NCBI GenBank assembly: GCA_002099365.1
Contig: MSED01000014.1
Span: forward strand, 1,612,001 to 1,676,000
Source of the DNA: Phialophora verrucosa
Taxonomy: Eukaryota > Ascomycota > Eurotiomycetes > Chaetothyriales > Herpotrichiellaceae
Reading direction: 5' to 3'
DNA: 64,000 nucleotides
The notes under the pieces: model-generated
Database searches by the model: none
What the model was told of the DNA's origin: nothing
Seen by the model: only the letters and a program-made list of their open reading frames with translations
Part shown: piece by piece, positions 55,671 through 64,000 of the stretch
Position numbering within the stretch: the first letter of the stretch is position 1
Layout of the letters: every line of letters starts with the position of its first letter
Position numbers and translations under genes: made by a program

Positions 55671-55916
55671 ATGTCTCTCTGGAGGTAAGCCGTCTCCATT
55701 CCTAGCAGGTCCTGCAAAGAGACTGACATTGATAGTTCCTACAAGACCCTGTCGCCCAAAACCCGGGGCATGATAGGTGTAGCCCTGATTCTGAATGCCT
55801 CGGCCATGCTACTCTTCTCCGATCAGATCGAAGCTGCGCTCGGGGTGACACCCACTCCGGAAGAGCGGCAGAACGTCTTCAAGCTGTACAGTGTTGAACG
55901 GGAGAAGAAGGGATGA
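55671..55916 (+). CDS. Small single-pass membrane protein, spliced (64 aa)
   Basis: Exon 1 is 14 nt (55671-55684, encoding MSLW plus two bases), then a 51-nt intron with GTAAGC..GATAG borders, then exon 2 (55736-55916). The joined product starts MSLWSSYKTLSPKTR and is 64 aa. One hydrophobic segment, GMIGVALILNASAMLLF at about 15-31, is followed by DQIEAALGVTPTPEERQ and a charged tail ending in EREKKG. This start and layout (MSLW-x-SY-x-x-L-x-PKTR, one helix, then a TP-x-E motif) recall short proteins I have seen in filamentous ascomycetes, possibly mitochondrial; the function is unknown to me. The order, codons and splice sites make it a credible gene. Confidence 0.72.
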
Positions 55917-56844
55917 AGGGCGTGATCAGTTCGTCAGTCACCGCCTCGGAAATGCGCTGCTATACTTTTAAGGAAATGGCGCGAGGGCAATCCCCGCAAA
56001 TCCCAAGGACGACGTCTGTTTCGACCATGGCCGTACTGTGAGAATGTCCAACAACAGTATTGAGCCGGGCAGTACGCCGGCAGATCATGGATGCGGAGGA
56101 TCATCCTTGACATTTCCCGCGTCTAGGTCGCTTAGGATAACACTCGGTTGCTGGCTTCCAACCAATCCGGACACTGCGAGCGCATTAGGAGATATATATA
56201 TTATCGAGGCCGCCGGAGGGGAAGATTGCAATGGCCAGAGAATGGGCCTCTAAGTCTTGGTATGGAGAAGCGTGCTACACCAGAGCAGGCGAGGAGTATC
56301 GAAGACCGCAAAATGGTAGTCTAGAGGAGGACATACATATGAGTCCCACCGAGTAGATGCAATGCAGTCGAGAATGGCTCTAGGCAGGTGCAATACTGCC
56401 GGCGATATGGTCTGCTACCGCTCCACAGTAGCCACGCAACCACCAAATGGTGGGTTTAAGTCGTCTCGTGGCACAGGTGGAATTGCAACCAAAGTCAGTC
56501 TGCGAGCTTTGTAAGGAGGTACTTCACCTCTATGCTCAGAGGGCTTGATGATAGTGGGTGCTTTCCAAATTTTTGGTTGTTCAGCTGTCGGCCCTTCAAT
56601 AAGCCGAAACTCCGAGTAGATTTCGCATGTGAGGCTCTTTGCAACGCGACCTCCTTTTCCTTGTTTCCATCCCACTTCGGAAACGCTCGATAAGCAGGCT
56701 GAACTCACCGGATAGAAAGCTGCGGAAAGAAAGCTTATGTTGGTCGAGAGCCAACACCACCAGCCGCGTCATCTCTAGACTACGGAGCAAGAGGCATTCC
56801 AACCACTATTGAGACGTGTCTATCGAGACTGAGACTTGCTGGTC
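55917..56844. other. Intergenic, no confident gene
   Basis: 0.93 kb between two plus-strand genes. A minus-strand frame of 97 codons (56708-56415) is noted but not called. Nothing else seen. Confidence 0.4.
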
Positions 56845-58389
56845 ATGGGCCCGCGGCAGTCCTTACTCAACCTCAAACGCATCCACACCCAGAGAAAATG
56901 TCCACTAAAACTACCACGACGAAACTTTACATCGACGACATGCCTCTATCTGAGGACGACGGAGCTCGATGAGTCCAAACTCAGTGGTCTCAGAGTTAAT
57001 CCCTCCCGGCTCTGGGATACGATCCACTCGACCGCGCATTGGACGTCCACGACCTTCTCCAGCGACATCACGCGCGCGGGGCTCTCACGCCTCACGCTCA
57101 CGGACGAAGACAAGCTGGCCAGAGACTGGTTCGTCGCAACGACTGAGTCTCTTGGGTGCAAGACCCACGTCGATCAAATGGGGAATATCTTCGCCGTGCG
57201 GCCTGGCTTGAACAACGACAAACCAGCGACGTTTGCGGGGAGTCATCTCGACAGTCAGCCGAGTGGGGGTCGCTTTGATGGTGTGCTGGGCGTGGCTGCG
57301 GGGGTCGAGATGCTGAGGGTTTTGAACGAGAATTGGATCGAGACAGAAGGGCCGGTGGGGGTCGTGAATTGGACGAACGAAGAGGGCGCGAGGTTCCCGG
57401 TCAGCATGATGGGGAGTAGTGTTTGGGCGGGACGCATTCCGATCGAGAAGGCTTGGGCGACCAAGAGCGTAAATGCGGGAGTCAGAGAGGCGACGGTCAA
57501 GGAGGAACTTGACAGAATCGGATATCTTGGAGGTGTGCCCTGCAGGTTTGGGGACGAGGGCACGCCCTTGGGAGCTCATTTTGAGCTACATATTGAACAG
57601 GGCCCAAAATTGGAGAGATCGAGGCAGAAAGTCGGCGTTGTAGAGGGCGTCCAGGCGTATAAGTGGTTCACTGTCACGATTACGGGGCGGGAATCTCATG
57701 CCGGGACTACGGACTTCGATTCGCGTGGCGATGCATTGTTCTTCGCTGCCACGTTCATCCAAAAGGTTCGCAAGATTGCCCAGAGTCTGCAAGGCCTTGC
57801 AACCATCGGAATCATGCAGGTGAATCCCGGCAGCGTCAACACTGTGCCCGGACAAGTCACGATGAGCTTGGATCTGAGAAATCCGACTGACAGGGGGCTG
57901 AGGAGGATGGTGGCAAAAGTGGAGGACTTCGTCGAGCTTGTCAACAATGGCACCCTGCCAGCCAGGGGGCAGCAAGATGGCCAAAAGAAAGCGAAGACCA
58001 GCAACAGATCATTATCGCCTGAGGAGGAGCAGAAATATGCAAAGATGCGAGAGAATCCGCTCACAAGGATCCACGTGAATCTGAGAGAAGACTTCTCAAG
58101 CGATGCCGTCAATTTCAACGTTGCAGCAGTCCAATGTATTGAAGAGAGTGCCGAGAGTTTAGTTGGCCGGGACAAGATCCAGAGGATAACCAGCGGAGCA
58201 GGGCACGATAGCGTTGGTACAAATACGCAATGTCCCACGGGTATGATCTTCGTGCCTTGCAAGGACGGAGTATCGCACAACCCAAGCGAGTGGTGTGAAG
58301 AGGAGGATTGTGCGATCGGAGCGAATGTGCTCCTGCATTCCGTATTGAGAATGGATCGATTGAGGAAGGAGCGAGGAGAACTGGATTGA
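56845..58389 (+). CDS. M20-family N-carbamoyl-amino-acid hydrolase / amidase
   Basis: Intronless, 514 aa. The ATG at 56845 gives MGPRQSLLNLKRIHTQRK, a basic hydroxylated start that could be a mitochondrial presequence. The catalytic chain begins at LRVNPSRLWDTIHSTAHW. Metal and active-site motifs of the hydantoinase/carbamoylase branch are GSHLDSQPSGGRFDGVLGV (His and bridging Asp), NWTNEEGARFPVSMMGS (Glu pair), HFELHIEQGP (His) and SGAGHDSVGTN (final His). The small dimerisation lid contains TITGRESHAGTTDFDSRGDA. Members cleave N-carbamoyl amino acids, ureidoglycolate-type compounds or allantoate; the exact substrate cannot be read. A basic insert (GQQDGQKKAKTSN) interrupts the lid and may be lineage-specific. 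Confidence 0.88.
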   Translation: MGPRQSLLNLKRIHTQRKCPLKLPRRNFTSTTCLYLRTTELDESKLSGLRVNPSRLWDTIHSTAHWTSTTFSSDITRAGLSRLTLTDEDKLARDWFVATTESLGCKTHVDQMGNIFAVRPGLNNDKPATFAGSHLDSQPSGGRFDGVLGVAAGVEMLRVLNENWIETEGPVGVVNWTNEEGARFPVSMMGSSVWAGRIPIEKAWATKSVNAGVREATVKEELDRIGYLGGVPCRFGDEGTPLGAHFELHIEQGPKLERSRQKVGVVEGVQAYKWFTVTITGRESHAGTTDFDSRGDALFFAATFIQKVRKIAQSLQGLATIGIMQVNPGSVNTVPGQVTMSLDLRNPTDRGLRRMVAKVEDFVELVNNGTLPARGQQDGQKKAKTSNRSLSPEEEQKYAKMRENPLTRIHVNLREDFSSDAVNFNVAAVQCIEESAESLVGRDKIQRITSGAGHDSVGTNTQCPTGMIFVPCKDGVSHNPSEWCEEEDCAIGANVLLHSVLRMDRLRKERGELD

Positions 58390-58669
58390 AATGCATGCAT
58401 CAACAGAGAGACCAACGAAGATTTGGAGACAAGGCCATTGAGGATCTTATTCTCGTCTTAGTACGTACGACGCCTTTTGCCAGAATGTCGTGAGTACCCA
58501 TAAGCTTGCGGATGAGTGAGGCTCTGCCTCGCACCGACCTAGGTTCTCTGCTCTATGTGCATGATCACCACGATGGGTTGCTTCCAACGAGCTTCGTCTT
58601 CATAATGCTGAAGGCGCTCTTCTGCGCGTCCGACGTCCCCCGACGCATGGTTATGCCGTTCGACCACTT

Positions 58670-59285
58670 TTAAGAAGCGGGAGGCGCACCACGGCCGCGA
58701 CCAAAACCACCACGGAAAGTAGGTGCGAATTCACCAGGAGCACCACCCTCTTTGCCCTCACCACGATCCTCACGACGACGATATCCGCCTTCGCGGTCAC
58801 CACGTGGGCCGCCACGACCGCCTCCACGACGCTCTCCACGGTCGCCACGGTCGTCACCACCCATCATACCACGAGGAGGAGCATGGCTACGTTGTTGCTT
58901 GATGTGTGTGGCAGGGACGATCTCAGCGGGCAAGTGCAACCATTCGCGCAGGTAGTCGAGGCCTTCGGGGGTGAGAGTGTAGTAGTAGTATTGCCATGAG
59001 AACTGGGTCTTGAGGTAGCCGCGGGAAGTGAGGGATTGGCAAGCCTTGATGACCTTGAATGGAAATATCAGTGTCCTGTCGCCAACTCTGCAAGTCTAAG
59101 CTGCACGTACATAGAGGTTCTTGGTGTCAATGTCGCCGTGCTTGGGGAGATTGAAGTCCTTCTTGGCCACGAGCACACCCTCTCGGAAGATGTACTCGTG
59201 GATCTTCTTGCGGTCGGCCTTGGGAATGAGCCTGTGCCAGATTGTCAGTATTTGTGAAGACCCTGCGCAGTGAGGTAGCTGACAT
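58670..59285 (-). CDS. RPS10: 40S ribosomal protein eS10
   Basis: Three minus-strand exons: 59285-59284, 59231-59111 and 59053-58670 (168 aa). The first coding exon holds only the first two bases of the start codon (AT); the G arrives from exon 2, giving MLIPKADRKKIHEYIF. The first intron begins GTCAGC, an unusual donor, and carries a TACTGAC branch point. Residues 1-95 are the winged-helix core (REGVLVAKKDFNLPKH, SRGYLKTQFSWQYYYYTLTPEG, LREWLHLPAEIVP). The C-terminal third is an RGG-rich tail, as in other eukaryotic eS10. The protein sits in the head of the small subunit near the mRNA entry. It is divergent from eS8. Confidence 0.94.
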
Positions 59286-59802
59286 TTTGGCGACTTTTAG
59301 CCTTCTTTCAACGAAGGTGTAGAGAGAGGGAGTCTCGAAGAATCTGTTGCCGCGAGTTCCTGGCGCTCTTCGGGGAATCGCGTACAACAGGTGCAATTGA
59401 AGTGGGCAGTATCGAGGAAGTTGCCGGTGTTGAGAAATGTGCCTGGTGAAGTTCGTGGGAATTCAAATGACGGCAAGTCTTGGCGTGCTTGGCAATTTCA
59501 CCGCACTCTGATTTTCGATTGACTCCGCACCTGAGAGATTTGACAAGGACGACAACGACAACGTCAACCGACAAACACCCTCGAAGGCATACTCTACGTT
59601 GCTCGCTGAAGAGTTACTGGTTTGATCAGGTCAGTCTCAATTCACTAGTACTGCACGACGAAGCAAAGCTCGAGCGTCTGGGGAAGTTTCGACCTCGAAT
59701 TCCTTACTCGACCTTTGTGCGATTCAACCCATAATCCTTCTCGGCCAGCGGACCGCGACACTGACAGATCTTTGCTTCATAGTCCTCCTCAGTACCGCAA
59801 TC
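59286..59802. promoter_or_regulatory. Shared divergent promoter of eS10 and eS8 genes
   Basis: 517 bp between the two ribosomal protein start codons. It holds CGACAAC at 59550-59556 and 59556-59562, then CGACAAA at 59569-59575, a clustered word that could be a factor site. The eS8 leader is pyrimidine-rich near its ATG. Confidence 0.7.
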
Positions 59803-60497
59803 ATGGGTATCTCACGAGACAGCCGCCACAAGCGGTCCGCCACCGGTGCAAAGCGCGCATACTATCGCAAGAAGAGGTATATTTCATCCCACCGTTACCC
59901 AAGCTACTCCCCGAAGACGAGAGAGAGCACCGTCTAACATCCTTCACCCTTTGCAGAGCGTTCGAGAAAGGTCGCCAACCAGCCAACACCCGTATCGGCG
60001 CCAAGCGAATCCATCTCGTCCGCACACGCGGCGGCAACACCAAATACCGAGCCCTGCGCCTCGAATCCGGCAACTTCTCCTGGGGCAGCGAGGGCATCGC
60101 CCGCAAAGTCCGCGTTATCGTTGTGGCATACCACCCGTCCAACAACGAACTCGTCCGCACAAACACCCTGACCAAATCGGCCGTTGTTCAAATCGATGCC
60201 GCTCCCTTCAGGACTTGGTACGAGGCACACTACGGCACGAACCTCGGCCGGAGACGACAACAGGCGGGCGCTGCTGCGACTGACGCTGCGGCGACGAAGG
60301 CAAGCAAGAGCGTGCAAGCGAAGAGAGAGGAGAGATTGAAGGCCAGTGGCAAGATTGAGCCGGCTTTGGAGCGACAATTTGAAGCAGGTCGGTTGTATGC
60401 GGTCGTGAGCTCGAGGCCCGGTCAGAGCGGCCGTGTTGACGGCTACATTCTGGAGGGTGACGAGTTGGCATTCTACCAGAGAGCTATCCGGAAGTAA
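59803..60497 (+). CDS. RPS8: 40S ribosomal protein eS8
   Basis: Two exons, 59803-59876 and 59957-60497 (204 aa), joined over an 80-nt intron with GTATAT..GCAG borders. The chain starts MGISRDSRHKRSATGAKR and continues YYRKKRAFEKGRQPANTRIG, the classic eS8 N-terminus. Further words are KRIHLVRTRGGNTKYRALRLE, GNFSWGSEG and VRTNTLTKSAVVQIDAAPF. The C-terminal half carries the eukaryote-specific Ala/Lys insert. Length agrees with fungal eS8. It is a small-subunit core protein. The longer open frame upstream of 59803 is leader. Confidence 0.96.
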
Positions 60498-61486
60498 GCG
60501 CGCGTCTGACGGGACGGTAACTCGGATGGTGGCCAATTTCGATCTGCCTTGCATGCTCACCGTAGTCGTTGTCATGTGGTTGGAACGAGGGAGTGCCGGT
60601 CACGCGGGAAGGGCCTGAGCGAGAGCAGTCCTGCTGAAGCACGAAGACGGCGGCGCAACGGTCCTGGCAATGGTTCACATCAGTGCTTGAGGCTTATGTC
60701 TAGCCCAACCGCTCGGCCGAGATTATTGTCGGCTATGTTCACACGAGAAATGGACATTGCGGACGGAGAAAGCAGAAAGCAGAATAAAAATCAAGGCTAG
60801 AATCAATCTCAATTTCATGGAGGTTCAGTTCTGTTCAAGGATTCTGCCCAAAGAAGTCTGTTTCATCCTGGGCTGCCTGTGCACAGTCGTATGTCCCGTC
60901 ACCGTCATCTCAACCGTGTCTTATGACAAGTTTCCGATTCTGTCTTGTCGACAATGCTTCGCGCCTGACGATTCTGTGTCCGTGTCCAAGTTTGCAAAAG
61001 CATCCTGTTCCAGGCGCAACTAAGCTTAATAGTCGCCGAAGATTGCAGGAGTCCATGAGCCACCAGCGGCTCTCGATCACTGAAAAAGAAATTGGGCAAG
61101 GGGAAAGGCGATGCCGTGCGGGTGATTTGTACCTAAATGACCCTCGGTTGCTGATCACCCGACATCGAGACACCAGCTCACTGGTGGTGCAGTTCTGGTG
61201 GCCTCTAGAGTGGTTGTTATCATCTGTCACACCTCAATTATCCCTGCGTTCTCCATTATGCTGTCTTCGGCCACAGAAAATCCTCGTTAGATGTGTATCC
61301 GCCCTGCTGTTGGGTGTAGATTCTTCATGAATCTGCGTTCCCCTCAAGCGACTTCTTGAGGGTCTGTCATCATGTGCAAGCCGAAAGGACCTTGGTGAAA
61401 CCGGTTGGCGAAGACTCGTGCGATCTAGGACAGAGGCGCAGGACTCAGAAGGACAAGCCCAGCGAATGAAGCTGTAAGGAGCAGAC
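60498..61486. other. Convergent intergenic region
   Basis: Between eS8 (+) and the coiled-coil gene (-). On the minus strand an alternative last exon for the next gene may lie near 61470 (acceptor ..TTACAG). No other gene is seen. Confidence 0.4.
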
Positions 61487-62446
61487 TCAGCAATCTTGAG
61501 CGGCCATCTTGCGGTTGAAGTCACTTACCAAGAGTTCTTCACTGTTGGCTTCACGGTCATCAAAGCGTGGGAAGAACTCGTTTGTGGTGTCCTGTACGTA
61601 CTCAACGACCGATCTTTCGACGTGCGGTGTATGAGATGTCAAGCCAGCCATGCCCATCTGACGGTTCAACGCGGCGTCATTGCGCGCACGAGCACGCTGG
61701 AGTCTCGCCTTGTGTTCGGCCTTGCGCTTCGCGGCTCGCCGGCGGATCTCTGAGAGTTTGGATTCGTGAAGCTCGTTGGCCTTGAGGAGTTGACGGTGCT
61801 TCCTGGCGAATTCTTTGGAGTTCTTGAGTTCGAGGAGATTTTCGATCGCAGTGGCATTGGCGTCGCGAAGTTGCTCTCTCATGGTAGTGGCGTACATGTC
61901 AAAGAATTGGCGGTCATGGACTGTGTAGGTTGGCATGAGATCCTGGGCTTCTGGAACGACGCTGAGGACATGTTCGTGGAGTGGGTTGTCGTTGCGGTAG
62001 ATGAAAAGAGCCTCGGTCATCTTGACAAAGATCTCGAAAGCAACCATTTCGGCTGTCGTGACGATGTAGCCGCCTTGGGTTTGGAGCACGCCTTTGAAGA
62101 ACGAGAGCAGCTGCTTGCCTTGAGAGGAGCCTTGGAGGAAGTTACGCATGGCGCTGAGACAGTATGGGATGCGGTCGTACTGGACTCTTGGACCCGGCTC
62201 TCCTCTGGCCTTGACGTTTCGGTAGACGTTGTCAAGATTATCCTCGCGGGTGAATGGAGTCCACTCTTGGAGGAAATGTCGCAGTGCGGTCTCGTTGCCG
62301 GCGTACAGAAGGTTGAAGATCGGGTCATCGACGAGAGACGAAGGTTTTGCTGTTGTAGGCACAACTCTCTGTCGAAGTGGCAGGCTAGGACTGCTGTTGA
62401 GGAAAGACATGTTGGAAAACTCGGTTGGTGGCTCCATCTCTGACAT
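61487..62446 (-). CDS. Unrecognised helical protein with basic C-terminal coiled coil
   Basis: 319 aa from the ATG at 62446 (MSEMEPPTEFSNMSF) to TGA near 61487. Residues 40-170 look helical and folded (LLYAGNETALRHFLQEW, YCLSAMRNFLQGS, EMVAFEIFVKMTEALF); about 190-265 is a Lys/Arg/Ala-rich coiled coil (KHRQLLKANELHESK, RRRAAKRKAEHKARLQRAR). I do not recognise the family. Near the end TTGGTAAGTG offers a donor; used with an acceptor near 61470 it would replace the last ten residues with a short LHSLGLSF tail. Upstream the same frame stays open and can join a credible exon at 62807-62715, which would add a hydrophobic segment (ISIFLIELSLFLSSSITII) and make a 404-residue protein. Confidence 0.6.
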   Translation of the reverse strand: MSEMEPPTEFSNMSFLNSSPSLPLRQRVVPTTAKPSSLVDDPIFNLLYAGNETALRHFLQEWTPFTREDNLDNVYRNVKARGEPGPRVQYDRIPYCLSAMRNFLQGSSQGKQLLSFFKGVLQTQGGYIVTTAEMVAFEIFVKMTEALFIYRNDNPLHEHVLSVVPEAQDLMPTYTVHDRQFFDMYATTMREQLRDANATAIENLLELKNSKEFARKHRQLLKANELHESKLSEIRRRAAKRKAEHKARLQRARARNDAALNRQMGMAGLTSHTPHVERSVVEYVQDTTNEFFPRFDDREANSEELLVSDFNRKMAAQDC

Positions 62447-63585
62447 GTATGTTGTCGGTTTCGCACAGTTATCCGAACGATTTTCTCGGTGGGCAATGAT
62501 GGTGATTGATGATGAAAGAAACAGCGACAATTCGATGAGAAAGATTGAAATGGGACCAGTCTTATACACGACAGCACCTTCGCAAAAGAGGTTGGCTGGA
62601 CGTAGTGACTACAAGTCGGCAGCATGGGTGCGGCAGAGCCTGGTGGAGCTTGGGGATAGAGGCAGCGAGATCCTTTCACTCCCTCTCCTACCCGCCTCCA
62701 CTGGCAGTACTTACATCCTGAGCAGAACCAGCAAATGCCTCCGTGTTTTCGAATGTCATTCCTGGAGGCGGCAACCATTCGAATATCAAGTTCAAGGCCT
62801 TCGTCATGCCGGCCAGCTGTCGACGTGCGGTCAGTCGCTGCCCCTGGTTTGCGAGGACGGGAGGACCGTCTATCAACTCACCCGGATCAGGAGTCCTTTT
62901 CTCCACACAGCTGCCGTGCTCTAGGGATATTGACTGGCGGAGACGCAATCTGAAGCAACTGCAGGTCAAGAGGTGCTGGGGTTCGTGGATTATCGCTGAG
63001 GCGGTGCAATGTAAGGCCAAACACGATTCCGAGTGTTTCGCCCTACACGCCCTCTATGGTGGCATGAGGCTGACTGAAATGAGAGACCTGTATAACAGGC
63101 TGGGGCACACGTCTCAACTGGACGTTCGCGAACCGATGGGCATGACACTCTCTACCAACCTTTCTACCGTGTTGATTCTTGGAATACGACGCCTTCAAAA
63201 TTGCCTGGAATACCCTCAAGCAGAGTCAAAATACATATATGGTCTGAGGAACGAGTGAAACACTTCCATGGCCAGAGCCGTCCATTTCGCTCTGGCTTTG
63301 TTCCATGGCATGCTCATGCGCATACCGACCGTGTCGTTGTTTCATTCCAGGTCCCTGCCGTTTTGGGTTAGCGTACAAAGCGGTCTTGGTTTCCAGCACT
63401 GTTCAGATCTCAGCGGAGCAAACTTCTATGTTGTGTTGGATGACTGAAACTCCTTTGTTCTGTCGGACACTTGGAACTCTTTGCCATGTCAGACACCTCG
63501 AACATCGTCGCCGTCTTGGACGCCTCCCACTTGTCTGTTGTTTTAGCCGCCTGGAGTGAGCCATGAGTTTTGATTTTAGACATAA
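62447..63585. other. Upstream region with possible extra exon
   Basis: Carries, on the minus strand, a possible 5' exon 62807-62715 (MTKALNLIFEWLPPPG) with a GTAAGT donor. The rest (62808-63585) shows nothing and is likely a divergent promoter for the next plus-strand gene. Confidence 0.4.
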
Positions 63586-64000
63586 ATGGCATCGCCCACG
63601 ACGGCTCCTCTTCGCAGGAGTGCACGTTTTCAGCAGCGCGAGAATCGCAAAACCCCCAGCAAGGTTGCCGGTACAGCGAACAGAAGACGGCATTTATTAT
63701 CTCCTTCGGTTAGGTCCTCTCTTGGAGAACAGGTATGTGAAGTACATATCATGTCGCACTCGCAGCTAATACATACCCAGCCACGTCCACGAGGGCACAC
63801 TCTTACGAAGCCTGATTCCAATCTTGGTCCGACGCAAGCGCCAGTGTCGCTTGGCACTCGCGGTCTGAGAACGATAAGGACAACGGAAACCAGGATCGAG
63901 AAAGATGCGAGCCTGAAGCGGACAGCGCAATCAAACAGCACCAGAAAGGGAACGAGCACTGGAACTGGGAAGCCATCTGCGCCGAAGCCGACCGAGCAGG
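63586..64000 (+). CDS. Basic Ser/Thr/Arg-rich protein, N-terminal part, cut by window end
   Basis: Exon 1 is 63586-63732 (49 codons) and exon 2 starts at 63781 after a 48-nt intron (GTATGT..CCCAG) and runs open to the end of the window. The start is MASPTTAPLRRSARFQQR; exon 2 begins PRPRGHTLTKPDSN and continues Thr/Ser/Lys-rich. Joined, at least 122 residues are seen with no stop. The composition is that of a disordered basic N-terminal tail, as found before the catalytic part of kinases, chromatin or cytoskeletal proteins. No domain is visible, so the function is unknown. The splice sites and the clean frame across both exons support a real gene. Confidence 0.62.
   Translation, partial: MASPTTAPLRRSARFQQRENRKTPSKVAGTANRRRHLLSPSVRSSLGEQVCEVHIMSHSQLIHTQPRPRGHTLTKPDSNLGPTQAPVSLGTRGLRTIRTTETRIEKDASLKRTAQSNSTRKGTSTGTGKPSAPKPTEQ

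Noticed and set aside
56415..56708. 97-codon minus-strand frame with preceding donor and acceptor words
   Set aside because: Exon structure could not be made consistent and no family is recognised.

Overview
This window is nuclear DNA of a filamentous ascomycete (Pezizomycotina). The evidence is short GT-AG introns (mostly 47-80 nt), clear CreC and CreD orthologues, a HET-domain gene, a Zn2Cys6 regulator with the fungal-specific middle domain, a GH55 glucanase, and ribosomal protein genes with introns near the start codon. Order and genus cannot be fixed by eye. About 25 protein genes or gene pieces are supported. Exon borders were placed by hand from splice consensus, frame and remembered family conservation; no alignment was run.

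Left part (1-17,700): a truncated HET-domain gene, a PXB/DUF3818 protein, then four minus-strand genes: alpha-arrestin CreD, WD40 protein CreC, a roadblock-fold protein and a second arrestin. A two-domain fluoride channel (FEX) follows on the plus strand. CreD (a ubiquitin-ligase adaptor) and CreC (partner of the CreB deubiquitinase) act in opposite directions in carbon catabolite repression in Aspergillus, and here they are separated by about 2.7 kb.

Middle part (18,000-43,500): a Zn2Cys6 factor with a polyglutamine tract, a Zrt3-type vacuolar zinc transporter, an EndoG/Nuc1 nuclease, a DUF7025-type AAA ATPase, then a 3.4-kb gene-free convergent interval rich in short repeats. Next come a secreted Thr/Tyr-repeat protein, a GH55 beta-1,3-glucanase divergent from a tiny secreted cysteine-rich protein that is visible only after splicing, a long-chain acyl-CoA synthetase, and an Rkm5-type ribosomal methyltransferase.

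Right part (43,800-64,000): an importin-7/8-type karyopherin, an Nrp1-like RNA-binding protein with a degenerate exonuclease fold, a decayed sulfite oxidase gene with stops and frameshifts, a 64-residue single-pass membrane protein, an M20 amidohydrolase, the divergent ribosomal pair eS10/eS8 sharing a 517-bp promoter, an unrecognised coiled-coil protein, and the first two exons of a basic Ser/Thr-rich protein cut by the window end. Three coding pieces (37,961-38,251; 55,671-55,916; 63,586-64,000) are too short or too spliced to show as long open frames.

I see no tRNA, rRNA, CRISPR array or intact transposon. Nothing here is convincingly a new multi-gene system. The most unusual points are the CreC-CreD linkage, the secreted repeat protein with matching WGDW ends, the spliced small secreted protein whose stop overlaps a splice donor, and the sulfite oxidase relic.
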